This document shows positions 1-8,874 of a DNA stretch of 64,000 nt, piece after piece. Numbering within the stretch: the stretch's first letter is position 1; each line of letters begins with the position of its first letter. Origin of the DNA: GCA-2794515 sp034436155 (GTDB lineage: Bacteria > Chloroflexota > Anaerolineae > Aggregatilineales > Phototrophicaceae); contig DAOTVP010000015.1 in the NCBI GenBank assembly GCA_034436155.1, positions 73,538 through 137,537 on the forward strand, written 5' to 3'. The position numbers and the translations under genes are program-made. The notes below the pieces were generated by a model. The model had not been told where the DNA came from. It was given only the letters and a program-made list of their open reading frames with translations, and made no database searches.

Positions 1-2177
1 AAGTCATGATCGAGTGTTCGCGCACCGCCATGCTTGGGCAATTGCATCACGGTAGACGGGGCGAATACGCCGTTTATCAACATCTCGCGTTGCGCCTCTT
101 GGCTTAAATCGCCCGTCAACAAGAATGATACATCCCCGTAAATAAGCCGTATCACCACCGTGTTATCATCAAAATCGGGGCTGAGTTCGCCCGTTGTCGG
201 GTGTAATATCTCGATAATTGTGCCATCGGATAAGGTGGCGCTATACCCTGCGCTCACCGTTTGGCGCTTATAATTATTCAAACGATTATCGAGAGTCGTC
301 TGCACATCCGAAAAACTGCCTTGACCATGCCATAATACCACCCCGACATCATAGCGATTTAATACATCCAACACGGCGCGATTATCAAAATCATCGGGCT
401 GAGTGATGATCAACATTTCGAGGGTGGTATCATCAAATGGCAACCTATCGCCGAGTGCCGTCAATAATTGCGAGGGGTAACTGCCTCCATCCACCAAAAT
501 ATGCGCCCCGCCTGCCGTCTGGATGAGGATTGCGTTGTTGTGTCCCATCGTCAAAAAGCAGACGTGCAACATGCCATCGGGACGACTGATGATCGCGCCA
601 CCCATCAGCATCACCACGCCCAACGCGCCAAAAAAGCTGATGCTACGGGCGAATTTGCTCCGTATCGTTTGGATGAATATCCGCCAAAAACGCGGTTGAA
701 TCGCAGACATCATCATCACTCCTATCAGGATGATATAAAATAGCAACGCGAGGCGCGGGTCTAAGCGCCATTCCACATCGGCAAATGGTATTTGCGCGAA
801 GATTCGTACCATGCTCAGCGTATAACTGAGGAATAAATACGTTAGCCAAAATAATATCTGACCAATCGTGGGGATAAAAATACCAATCCCGACTGATATT
901 GCCCCCAATATCAAGATGTAACTTTGCACGGGGATGATCAACAAATTCACAGGCAATGCCACCAGCGAAAATCTGCCGAAACTGGCGAGGATAATCGGCG
1001 TGGTGGTGATTTGCGCCGCGATGGTGACAATCAACGGTTCGGTGAGCCAATTGCTGAGGCTTTGCGCGGCGGATTGTGGAAAGATTTGGCGTACCCCGCT
1101 ATTAAAAGCGCGTTGTAACGGTGTGACGAATAACGATAACCCCAACACGGCGGCGAAACTGAGCTGAAAACTGGCATCCCAAAAAACAGTCGGCGTGATG
1201 AACGACATCAGCAACACCACAAACGCTAACGATGCAGGCACAAACGTATTTCGGCGCAAGGTCTGACCAATCAACAAAACACCCGTCATGAGCGCCGCCC
1301 GTAACACGGCGGGATTTGCCCCTGCTAGTGCGGTATAAATCGCCATCACACCCAACGATAACCACAGAATTGTCCAACGGCGACTCGGAAACAACCATGC
1401 GAGCAAATTTTGGACAACGCTCGCCACTATCACCATGTTGAATCCGCTAATCGCCACGATATGCGCTGTGCCTGTGGTGCTGAATGCGTCTTGGATTTCG
1501 GGCGATAAATGCCGTTCATCGCCCAACAAAATGCCGATGAGCAAGCCTGATGCGGGTTGTGGTAGCGCGTGGATAATCATCTCGCTGATACGGGCGCGAA
1601 TATCGGCGAGCGTGTGGATGAATGGGCTACCGCCCCCGCGTGATAAAATTTGGATGCTGGTCTTGTCCATCATCGAAAACACGCCAGAACGGGCTAAATA
1701 ATCGGCATACGAAAACGTATCATAACTCTGTGGTGTGATGAGTTCACCCGTCGCTTTGAGTATATCCCCATAACGAATATCGGCATTGGGCGGGGCTATC
1801 ACCAACACCTGCCCCGATGTTTCATCCACTAAATCCCCCCGCATGACCTGAATCGCGTTGAGGCGGATGAGTTGGCGGTCATCGCGCACATCGGGCAATG
1901 CGACCACCTCGCCGATGATGCTAATCCCGATTCCGCCTTGCTCGTTATACTGCGCTACATCGCTGGTTTGGGGGATAGACGCATAACGTGATGCGCCCAA
2001 CGCGAAGCCGACACATGCAATCAGCACCCAACGCCATGTGTATCTTGAGCGATTCGCATAGGCGAGGATGCCAAAACCCAGCGCCATGACCAACCACCAC
2101 AGAGGGGTGATAGCTGGCAACACTGAGCCGAAAAAGATGCCAATTGCCCAACCCATAGCGACATAAACCAGTCGCAT
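1..2177 (-). CDS. comEC: ComEC/Rec2-family DNA internalisation protein (3' end cut by window)
   Basis: Membrane channel that carries transforming single-stranded DNA across the cytoplasmic membrane. The minus strand stays open from ATG 2177 (MRLVYVAMGWAIGIFFG) to base 1, giving about 725 residues. Visible in order: N-terminal hydrophobic helices and a DUF4131-like region; the Competence domain with the hallmark HIVAISGFNM followed by many membrane segments (about residues 220-530); then a metallo-beta-lactamase-like domain with LVDGGSYPSQ and LPKHGGART. The last part of that domain lies outside the window. The family is usually 700-850 residues, so only a short tail should be missing. A terminator separates it from aceA upstream, so it is probably transcribed on its own. 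Confidence is high on family. Whether the cell is naturally competent cannot be judged here, since no other com gene is present. Confidence 0.93.
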   Translation of the reverse strand, partial: MRLVYVAMGWAIGIFFGSVLPAITPLWWLVMALGFGILAYANRSRYTWRWVLIACVGFALGASRYASIPQTSDVAQYNEQGGIGISIIGEVVALPDVRDDRQLIRLNAIQVMRGDLVDETSGQVLVIAPPNADIRYGDILKATGELITPQSYDTFSYADYLARSGVFSMMDKTSIQILSRGGGSPFIHTLADIRARISEMIIHALPQPASGLLIGILLGDERHLSPEIQDAFSTTGTAHIVAISGFNMVIVASVVQNLLAWLFPSRRWTILWLSLGVMAIYTALAGANPAVLRAALMTGVLLIGQTLRRNTFVPASLAFVVLLMSFITPTVFWDASFQLSFAAVLGLSLFVTPLQRAFNSGVRQIFPQSAAQSLSNWLTEPLIVTIAAQITTTPIILASFGRFSLVALPVNLLIIPVQSYILILGAISVGIGIFIPTIGQILFWLTYLFLSYTLSMVRIFAQIPFADVEWRLDPRLALLFYIILIGVMMMSAIQPRFWRIFIQTIRSKFARSISFFGALGVVMLMGGAIISRPDGMLHVCFLTMGHNNAILIQTAGGAHILVDGGSYPSQLLTALGDRLPFDDTTLEMLIITQPDDFDNRAVLDVLNRYDVGVVLWHGQGSFSDVQTTLDNRLNNYKRQTVSAGYSATLSDGTIIEILHPTTGELSPDFDDNTVVIRLIYGDVSFLLTGDLSQEAQREMLINGVFAPSTVMQLPKHGGARTLDHD

Positions 2178-2231
2178 AATGTTTATCCTTTGCGTAGATA
2201 TAACTTTTTAGATTATAGCGAACATCGGCGT

Positions 2232-2271
2232 AAAATAAAAAAAGACCCGCCCTTGTGCGAGAAGCGGGTCT
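2232..2271 (-). terminator. Rho-independent terminator after aceA
   Basis: On the minus strand an 8-bp GC-rich stem (AGACCCGC paired with GCGGGTCT, 2243-2271) is followed directly by a T-rich run (2232-2242). It lies about 65 bp past the aceA stop and upstream of the comEC start, closing the aceBA transcript. Confidence 0.85.
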
Positions 2272-2335
2272 GCAACGCTGATAAAAGGATTCGTGTGATT
2301 TATCTTTCAAAATTGCCCTTATGGAGGGGTGTTGC

Positions 2336-3628
2336 TTATTGTGCGACAGCTCCGACTGAGAATTGTTCTTCTTCAGTCGAGCCACTCATCGCCGTAGTGG
2401 AACTCATACCCGCCGTCACCACGCTTTGCACGAGGTCGAAATAACCCGTACCCACGAAGGTCTGATGTTTCACGGCGCGGTAGCCATCCGTGCGTTCCAA
2501 TTCAAATTCGCGGTCTTGCAATTTCGAGTAGGCGCTCATGCCATAATCACGATAAGCACTCGCCAATTCAAACATGCTCAAATTGAGCGCATGGAAACCC
2601 GCGAGGGTGATGAATTGGAATTTATAGCCCATCTTGCCCAATTCTTTTTGGAATTTGGCGATGGTGTTCGCGTCGAGGTTTTTGCTCCAATTGAACGAAG
2701 GTGAGCAATTATACATCAACAATTTGTTGGGATATTCGCGGTGGATGGCTTCCGCGAATTGACGCGCTTCTTCTAAATCGGGATGTGAGGTTTCGCACCA
2801 AATCATATCGGCATACGGGGCATATGCCAAACCGCGTGCGATTGCCGCTTCGAGTCCGTGACGGACTTCGTAGAAGCCTTCTGAGGTGCGTTTGCCTGTG
2901 ATGAATTTTTGGTCACGGACATCAATATCGCTGGTGAGCAAGGTGGCGCTATCGGCATCGGTACGGGCGATAATCAAGGTGGGGACATCCATCACATCCG
3001 CCGCCAAGCGTGCCGCCACCAATTTATTGATGAATTCGCTGGTCGGCACAAGCACTTTTCCGCCTAAATGACCACATTTTTTCGCCGATGCCAATTGGTC
3101 TTCAAAGTGAACCCCACCGACACCCGCTTCTATCATGGCTTTCATCAATTCAAAAGCGTTCAGATTGCCCCCAAAGCCCGCCTCGGCATCGGCGACCATC
3201 GGCGCAAAATAATAGGTATCGCCACCGCCACTCATGTGTTGAATTTGGTCGGCACGTATGAGCGCATTATTGATACGGCGCACAAGTGCAGGCACAGCAT
3301 CCACGGGATATAAACTCTGATCGGGATACATTTGCCCTGCGGTGTTGCCATCGGCGGCGACTTGCCAACCACTGATATACAAGGCTTTCAGACCCGCTTC
3401 GACCATCTGCACGGCTTGGTTGCCTGTGATTGCGCCCAACGCATTGACATAATCTTCGGTTTGGAGCAATTGCCATAACCGTTCTGCGCCCATTTGCGCG
3501 AGGGTGTGTTCGATGCGGATTGTGCCACGCAATTTCAGCACATCTTCGGGGGTGTATGGGCGGGTGATGCCCATCCAACGCGGGTTATTCATCCAGTCGT
3601 GTTTCATGGCTAAGGTTGTGGTGTGCAT
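2336..3628 (-). CDS. aceA: Isocitrate lyase
   Basis: Cleaves isocitrate to glyoxylate and succinate, the first step of the glyoxylate shunt. The protein is 430 residues, close to E. coli AceA (434), and carries the catalytic-loop signature KKCGHLGGKVLVP plus conserved blocks such as MYPDQSLYP and LIIARTDADSA. The start is ATG 3628 (MHTTTLAMKHDW) because GAGGAGA sits a few bases upstream; an upstream in-frame start near 3667 would add a hydrophobic leader unlike the family. It lies 39 bp downstream of aceB on the same strand and ends at a clear terminator, so aceB-aceA form an operon. Growth on acetate or fatty acids is the usual role. Confidence 0.97.
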   Translation of the reverse strand: MHTTTLAMKHDWMNNPRWMGITRPYTPEDVLKLRGTIRIEHTLAQMGAERLWQLLQTEDYVNALGAITGNQAVQMVEAGLKALYISGWQVAADGNTAGQMYPDQSLYPVDAVPALVRRINNALIRADQIQHMSGGGDTYYFAPMVADAEAGFGGNLNAFELMKAMIEAGVGGVHFEDQLASAKKCGHLGGKVLVPTSEFINKLVAARLAADVMDVPTLIIARTDADSATLLTSDIDVRDQKFITGKRTSEGFYEVRHGLEAAIARGLAYAPYADMIWCETSHPDLEEARQFAEAIHREYPNKLLMYNCSPSFNWSKNLDANTIAKFQKELGKMGYKFQFITLAGFHALNLSMFELASAYRDYGMSAYSKLQDREFELERTDGYRAVKHQTFVGTGYFDLVQSVVTAGMSSTTAMSGSTEEEQFSVGAVAQ

Positions 3629-3667
3629 GATAAATCTCTCCTCAAAAATGAAATAAAAAATAATCAA

Positions 3668-5248
3668 TCAATCCAAATATTCATATGCGGGTAGGGTGAG
3701 GAATTCGGTGAATTCTTCACGCCGAATCATCTGGTCGAAGATGTCGCTGGCAAGTAGGTATTTGCCATTCTTAAAACGTGTTTCGCCGACTTCATCTTTG
3801 ATCGCGTCCATTTCCTCTTCTAAAAATTGGCTATAGAGCGATTCAGTCACTTCGCGCCCGTCATCCAATTTGGCGCGGTGGTGAAGCCATTGCCATACCT
3901 GAGAACGGCTGATTTCGGCGGTGGCGGCATCTTCCATCAGGTTATAAAGTGGGACGCATCCATTTCCGCCCAGCCATGCTTCGAGATATTGAATCCCGAC
4001 CTTCAAATTCCAACGCAAACCGTGTTCGGTGATTGTGCCTTCGCTAGGCGTGAGCAAATCATCCGCCACCACATGCACATCAGGACGTTGTTTGGTCAAT
4101 TGGTTGGGGGAGGGCATGTAGGTGTTGAAAATACCCATTGCCGTCTCGACTAGACCAGGGTGCGCCACCCATGTGCCATCATGACCCTCTTGTGCCTCGC
4201 GTAATTTATCTTGGCGCACTTTTTCCATCGCTTTCTCATTGGCATCGAGGTCATTTTTAATCGGGATTTGTGCCGCCATCCCGCCCATGGCATGAGCGCC
4301 CCGTTTATGACACGTTTTAATCACATTCAGCGTATAATTCCGCATAAACGGCACCGTCATGGTGACTTGGGCGCGGTCTGGGAGCAGGCGCTTGGGGTCT
4401 TTATGAAATTTTTTAATATAGCTAAAGATATAATCCCACCGACCACAATTTAAGCCTGCTGAATGGTCGCGCAGTTCATATAAAATTTCTTCGGTCTCAA
4501 ATGTCGCTAAAATCGTCTCTATAAGTACGGTTGCTTTAATCGTCCCACGCGGGATATTCAGTTCATCTTGGGCGAGGTTGAACACATCATTCCACAACCG
4601 CGCTTCTAAATGACTTTCGAGTTTGGGCAGATAAAAATAAGGTCCTGTCCCACGCTTGAGCAATTCATGGGCGTTATGAAAGAAATACAAGCCGAAGTCG
4701 AATAATCCGCCTGCTATCGGTTGACCATCCACCCAGAAATGCTTCTCGTTCAAATGCCACCCGCGCGGGCGCACCATCAACACCGCCGTTTGCGGATTGA
4801 GTTGATAATGCTTGCCTGTTTCGTTGGTGTAGGTAATAGTACGGCGCACGGCATCGCGCAGATTAATCTGACCATCCACCATATTGAACCATGTCGGTGC
4901 GTTGGCATCTTCAAAATCTGCCATGAACACTTTCGCGCCACTATTCAGGGCGTTGATGACCATTTTACGGTCGGTCGGACCCGTGATTTCGACACGGCGG
5001 TCTTGCAAATCATCGGGTACAGGCGCAACTTGCCATGCACTTTCGCGGATATGGCGCGTTTCTGGCAAAAAGTCGGGCAATTCTCCCGCGTTAATGCGCG
5101 TCTGGCGCTCTTTGCGTTTTTGCAGTAACGCATTGCGCTGGTCGGTGAATTGGCGGGCGAGTTTGGCGAGAAATGTCACCGCTTCATCCGTTAGGATCTC
5201 GGCAAATTCTGGGGTGATGTCGCCCTTGATTTCAACTCCGTTAACCAT
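3668..5248 (-). CDS. aceB: Malate synthase A
   Basis: Condenses glyoxylate with acetyl-CoA to malate, completing the glyoxylate shunt begun by AceA. At 526 residues it matches the A-type enzyme (E. coli AceB 533) rather than the longer G type. The family signature is seen in KVFMADFEDANAPTWFN, with TVLIETILATFETEEILYEL and a C-terminal ANGCV-like block (GGNGCVPLYNLMEDAATAE). The start ATG 5248 has AAAGGAGA about 7 bp upstream. It is the first gene of the aceBA pair; regulatory inverted repeats occur in the 260 bp upstream. Confidence 0.97.
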   Translation of the reverse strand: MVNGVEIKGDITPEFAEILTDEAVTFLAKLARQFTDQRNALLQKRKERQTRINAGELPDFLPETRHIRESAWQVAPVPDDLQDRRVEITGPTDRKMVINALNSGAKVFMADFEDANAPTWFNMVDGQINLRDAVRRTITYTNETGKHYQLNPQTAVLMVRPRGWHLNEKHFWVDGQPIAGGLFDFGLYFFHNAHELLKRGTGPYFYLPKLESHLEARLWNDVFNLAQDELNIPRGTIKATVLIETILATFETEEILYELRDHSAGLNCGRWDYIFSYIKKFHKDPKRLLPDRAQVTMTVPFMRNYTLNVIKTCHKRGAHAMGGMAAQIPIKNDLDANEKAMEKVRQDKLREAQEGHDGTWVAHPGLVETAMGIFNTYMPSPNQLTKQRPDVHVVADDLLTPSEGTITEHGLRWNLKVGIQYLEAWLGGNGCVPLYNLMEDAATAEISRSQVWQWLHHRAKLDDGREVTESLYSQFLEEEMDAIKDEVGETRFKNGKYLLASDIFDQMIRREEFTEFLTLPAYEYLD

Positions 5249-5306
5249 CTTGTCTCCTTTCCTGTGTGATGTGTCTTGTGAATTCTTTTACAAGTGTATG
5301 CGTTTA

Positions 5307-5405
5307 TGATGTGAAAAACATCACTAATCATGAACGAACATTTCACACAGTTTTCCGACACAGTGTACTAATCTAACGCGCATTTAATTATGGAAACTTT
5401 TCCAT
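5307..5405. promoter_or_regulatory. Two inverted repeats in the aceB/fakA divergent spacer
   Basis: The 260-bp gap (5249-5508) between divergent aceB and fakA has no gene. It holds TGATGT-GAAAA-ACATCA (5307-5323) about 60 bp upstream of the aceB start, and the near-perfect palindrome ATGGAAACTTTTCCAT (5390-5405) in the middle. Both look like dimeric repressor sites. No strong -10/-35 pair stood out on either strand, so which gene they control is unknown. Confidence 0.4.
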
Positions 5406-5508
5406 GCGCCACGCGCTACCTGTACGAAATGCACTAATAATGTTACGATATGGTTATATCATCTGATTGGTATTGTATGGATTGGTCGGCATTGAAAGAT
5501 TAGCCCAC

Positions 5509-7149
5509 ATGGGACAAACCTTATCGCAAAAGATTTTTGATGGACACCTGTTGAAACGATTATTTATGGCGGGTCTGATGTGGCTCGACCATCATCAAGA
5601 ACGAGTAAACTGGCTGAATGTATTCCCCGTACCCGATGGCGACACGGGCAAAAATATGGTGCTGACGCTCAAACAGGGTTACGAAGCTATCCGCCATAGC
5701 GAAGAAGCGCACGCGGGTCTCTTATGCAAAACATTCGCACATGGGGCATTGCTCGGCGCGAGGGGCAATTCGGGCGTGATTTTATCGCAATGGCTGGCTG
5801 GATGGGCAGAGATGGTCGCCGATGAGCCGACATTTGATTTGCCGATTTTGGCGCGGGCATTTGAAAACGCCGTCAAAGCGGCTTATGCTGTGGTGATGAC
5901 CCCCACCGAAGGCACAATTCTGACCGTCATCCGCGAAGCGACAGATGCCTTCAAACAGTATGCCCAAACGGGTGATGATTGGGTGGTGGGCATGGAGGTA
6001 TTTCATAATGCCGCCAAAGAATCGCTCTCCAAAACACCCGATTTACTCCCCATCCTCAAAACATCGGGCAAAGTGGATTCGGGCGGTCAGGGATTGGTGT
6101 TCATCTTACAGGGGATGGTCAAAGCGTTACGGGGTGAACCCATCACGATACGTGACGAAGATGCCGATGAACCCCTGTGGATGAGTGACCCGATCCCCGC
6201 CGATGATGAAGATGGTTATGGTTATGATGTGCAATTTTTGATGTATGGGCAAAATATGAATGTCGCTACCATTCGAGATGCCCTGAATAAAATCGGCTGG
6301 TCCGTCTTGGTGGCGGGCGATTCCAGCCTGATCAAGGTGCATATTCATGTGCATAATCCGGGCGAACCCCTCAGTTATGCTGTATCGCAATGTGATGCGT
6401 TGGATGATGTGGTGGTCGAAAATATGCAATTGCAATATGAACGCCTGTATGGTGTCCAACCATTGCGGATTCAAGCGCGGGATGGTGTGGCGGTGATTGC
6501 CGTTGCCAGTGGACGGGGCTGGCGCGATGCGTTTTATGATGCAGGCGCGGTCTGCGTGATAGAAGGCGGGCAAACGATGAACCCTAGCACGGATGATTTT
6601 CTGAAGGTCATCACCACTATCGAAAATCGTGATATCATCATTTTGCCCAACAATAAAAATGTGCTTCTCGCCGCCCAACAAGCCGTCAAAGAGGCGGAAT
6701 CGCTTGGTAAGCGGGTGATAGTCCTGAATACCCAAAGCCTGCCACAAGGTATTTCTGCTATGCTAGGATATCTGGATGAGAACGATGCTTTAGATGAGGT
6801 CGCCGAGACCATGCGCGATTCGTTTGGGCATGTCGTCACTGGCGAAATCACCACCGCCATTCATGCCAGTCAATTGCCCCATATCACCATCGCAGAAGGG
6901 CAATGGATTGGTCTGCTCGATGACCAGTTGGTGGTGGCGGATGATACCCTAGAGGGTGTGATGAAACGCTTGCTCAATCATGCCCATGCCGATAGGCACG
7001 AATTGGTGACATTGTACTACGGTGTCGGATTATCATCAGATCGCGCCCAAGAGGTGATGGCGATGTTAAATGCCGACTATCCAGATTTGCGTTTTGAATT
7101 GGTTTATGGTGGTCAGCAATTGTATCCGATGATTTTGAGCATAGAATAA
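5509..7149 (+). CDS. fakA: DAK2 domain fatty acid kinase subunit A (FakA/YloV family)
   Basis: Predicted ATP-binding kinase that phosphorylates fatty acids presented by DegV-type FakB proteins, feeding exogenous acyl groups to phospholipid synthesis. It has 546 residues, against about 548 for Staphylococcus FakA. The N-terminal DAK2/DhaL-like domain (about residues 1-200) has the nucleotide motif VFPVPDGDTGKNM and GARGNSGVILSQ; a middle FakA-type domain and C-terminal DegV-like fold follow (TGEITTAIHAS, LYYGVGLSS). The ATG at 5509 is preferred, but the Shine-Dalgarno is weak and an in-frame TTG at 5467 is possible. The next two genes are DegV proteins overlapping it or each other, exactly the expected partners. 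fakA next to recG also occurs in Firmicutes (yloV-recG region of Bacillus). Confidence 0.9.
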   Translation: MGQTLSQKIFDGHLLKRLFMAGLMWLDHHQERVNWLNVFPVPDGDTGKNMVLTLKQGYEAIRHSEEAHAGLLCKTFAHGALLGARGNSGVILSQWLAGWAEMVADEPTFDLPILARAFENAVKAAYAVVMTPTEGTILTVIREATDAFKQYAQTGDDWVVGMEVFHNAAKESLSKTPDLLPILKTSGKVDSGGQGLVFILQGMVKALRGEPITIRDEDADEPLWMSDPIPADDEDGYGYDVQFLMYGQNMNVATIRDALNKIGWSVLVAGDSSLIKVHIHVHNPGEPLSYAVSQCDALDDVVVENMQLQYERLYGVQPLRIQARDGVAVIAVASGRGWRDAFYDAGAVCVIEGGQTMNPSTDDFLKVITTIENRDIIILPNNKNVLLAAQQAVKEAESLGKRVIVLNTQSLPQGISAMLGYLDENDALDEVAETMRDSFGHVVTGEITTAIHASQLPHITIAEGQWIGLLDDQLVVADDTLEGVMKRLLNHAHADRHELVTLYYGVGLSSDRAQEVMAMLNADYPDLRFELVYGGQQLYPMILSIE

Positions 7150-8039
7150 TGACCATTTACATTGTGACAGACAGTGGCGCACAATTCGCCCAATCGTATT
7201 ATGTGGAACAGAATCGTATACTGGTTTTGCCGAATCGTGTTGAACTGGACGGCAAGTTATATCGTGAAGGTCTCGATATCACCGCCGAAGAGGTGATAAA
7301 GCGCATGACCAAGAGCAAACTCACGCCCATCATCCACTCGCCAACCGTAGAGGATTACGTAGACCTATTGGGCAAACTTTCTGCGACGGGGAAGCCGATT
7401 TTGGTCATCACCAGCTCGCGTGAGATGTTCGATAGTTGGGCGAATGCACGTATGGCGAAGCAACAATTGGGCAACGAAAATATTCACATTGTTGATTCGC
7501 GGACGGTATGCGCGGGGCAGGGCATGTTGGTCAAAGTGGCAGTTCGTGCGATTAACAATAATCAATCGATTCACGAAGTTGTGCGCCTTGTACGGGGTGC
7601 ATCGGAACGCATTTTCACGTTATACTATTCAGAGAGTATTCAACCCCATACTCATAAACAGCTTATGGGTGAATCCCACGCTTTGTTAGGGATGATACTC
7701 AACATCAAACCGTTCTTTGCGATTGAGCATGGGCGCTTATCCACTGTCGAAAAAGTTCGCACTCGCTCACAGGCGATAGAACGTTTGGTTGAATTCGCTA
7801 TAGAATTTACCGATATTGAGGATATACTTATTTTACAATATCGTCTTGGCATCACCGATCAAGCCCGTCAACTCCAAGACCGATTGGCGGCGGAATTTCC
7901 CAAATATAAGTTCCCATATGCGTTATATGGGGCAACGCTGGCTTCAAAAATCGGATGTGAGGCGATAGGAATTGTTATTTTAGAAGAAGAGACAACCCAT
8001 ATAGGGGATTATGATGACGAAGATAACTTTTTTGACTGA
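7149..8039 (+). CDS. DegV family fatty acid-binding protein (FakB-like), copy 1
   Basis: DegV proteins bind a single fatty acid and hand it to FakA. The protein has 296 residues (the family is 280-300). The N-terminal MTIYIVTDSGAQFAQ matches the usual start of DegV (I-TDS-AD). A Thr/Ser-rich pocket is suggested by TPIIHSPTVEDY (the S-P-x position after the first lobe) and VITSSREMFDSW, followed by VDSRTVCAGQG. It overlaps the fakA stop (TAATG junction), so translation is coupled. It departs more from consensus than copy 2 and has a long acidic tail (HIGDYDDEDNFFD), which may mean a different acyl preference. The function follows from family and neighbours, not from direct evidence. Confidence 0.85.
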   Translation: MTIYIVTDSGAQFAQSYYVEQNRILVLPNRVELDGKLYREGLDITAEEVIKRMTKSKLTPIIHSPTVEDYVDLLGKLSATGKPILVITSSREMFDSWANARMAKQQLGNENIHIVDSRTVCAGQGMLVKVAVRAINNNQSIHEVVRLVRGASERIFTLYYSESIQPHTHKQLMGESHALLGMILNIKPFFAIEHGRLSTVEKVRTRSQAIERLVEFAIEFTDIEDILILQYRLGITDQARQLQDRLAAEFPKYKFPYALYGATLASKIGCEAIGIVILEEETTHIGDYDDEDNFFD

Positions 8040-8874
8040 TAGTGTATGTGATATTCCCGATGACTTATTGCGCCGATACAACATCACCGTTGCGCCGATA
8101 TTCGTCAATTTTGGCGGGCAAAGTTTTGCTGATGACGGCATTGAACTCAAGCGGGACGATTTTTATCGGCGCTTACGCACACTCGAAGATTATCCACAAA
8201 CCTCTGCCATGTCGCCCGAATTGGCGCGGACATATATCGATAAAGCCTTCGCCGATGCCGACCACCTTTTCATCATTACCACCCCCAAGGGCTTGAGTGG
8301 GATTTATAATGCCATGCGGTTGGGTAGTTCACATCTCCCGCAAGACCGTGTGACATTGATAGATAGCGGTCAACTGAGCATCGGCATGGGGTGGCAAGTC
8401 CTCATCGGCGCACAGGTGGCGCACGAAACAGGCGATGTTCGACAAACACATCGGGCTATCCTGAGTGCCCAAAAGCATCAACATGTGTATGCGGCGGTTG
8501 GCTCGCTCGACTTTTTGCGCCGTAGCGGGCGTGTGAGTTGGGCAACGGCAAATATTGGCAATTTGTTCAATATCAAGCCCATCGTCCATAGTCATGACGG
8601 CGAAGTCCATGCCATTGCCCGTGTTCGCACCTTCAACCGCGCCCTCGATAAATTGGTGGAATTGGCGCGTGCCAATGCCCCATACGATAAATTTGCCATT
8701 TTACATATTCTCAACGAAGAAGGTTTTCATATCCTACAAGAACGCCTCGCCGATATTTTGCCCGATGATACCATCGTTGGCACGGTTGGACCCGCATTAG
8801 GGACGCACATCGGACCGGGCTCTGTCGGATTTGCCGCCGTTAGCAAAGGATGGAAAGATGCCATCAGCTCTTGA
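8014..8874 (+). CDS. DegV family fatty acid-binding protein (FakB-like), copy 2
   Basis: Second FakB-type lipid carrier, 286 residues. Canonical features: ITFLTDSVCDIPDDL at the N-terminus, TSAMSPELARTYI (the P-T/S-S-x-P lipid pocket), FIITTPKGLSGIYNAM, VTLIDSGQLSIGMG, SLDFLRRSGRVSWA, NIKPIV, and a closing HIGPGSVGFA. AGGGG precedes a double ATG (8011 and 8014); the second gives better spacing. It overlaps copy 1 by 26 bases and recG by 17, so the genes form one transcript. Two carriers with one FakA are common and let a cell handle saturated and unsaturated acids separately; which is which cannot be told here. Confidence 0.9.
   Translation: MTKITFLTDSVCDIPDDLLRRYNITVAPIFVNFGGQSFADDGIELKRDDFYRRLRTLEDYPQTSAMSPELARTYIDKAFADADHLFIITTPKGLSGIYNAMRLGSSHLPQDRVTLIDSGQLSIGMGWQVLIGAQVAHETGDVRQTHRAILSAQKHQHVYAAVGSLDFLRRSGRVSWATANIGNLFNIKPIVHSHDGEVHAIARVRTFNRALDKLVELARANAPYDKFAILHILNEEGFHILQERLADILPDDTIVGTVGPALGTHIGPGSVGFAAVSKGWKDAISS

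Noticed and set aside
6127..6747. 206-codon minus-strand frame opposite fakA
   Set aside because: Shadow frame: His/Ile-rich, no family resemblance, no Shine-Dalgarno, fully covered by a conserved gene.
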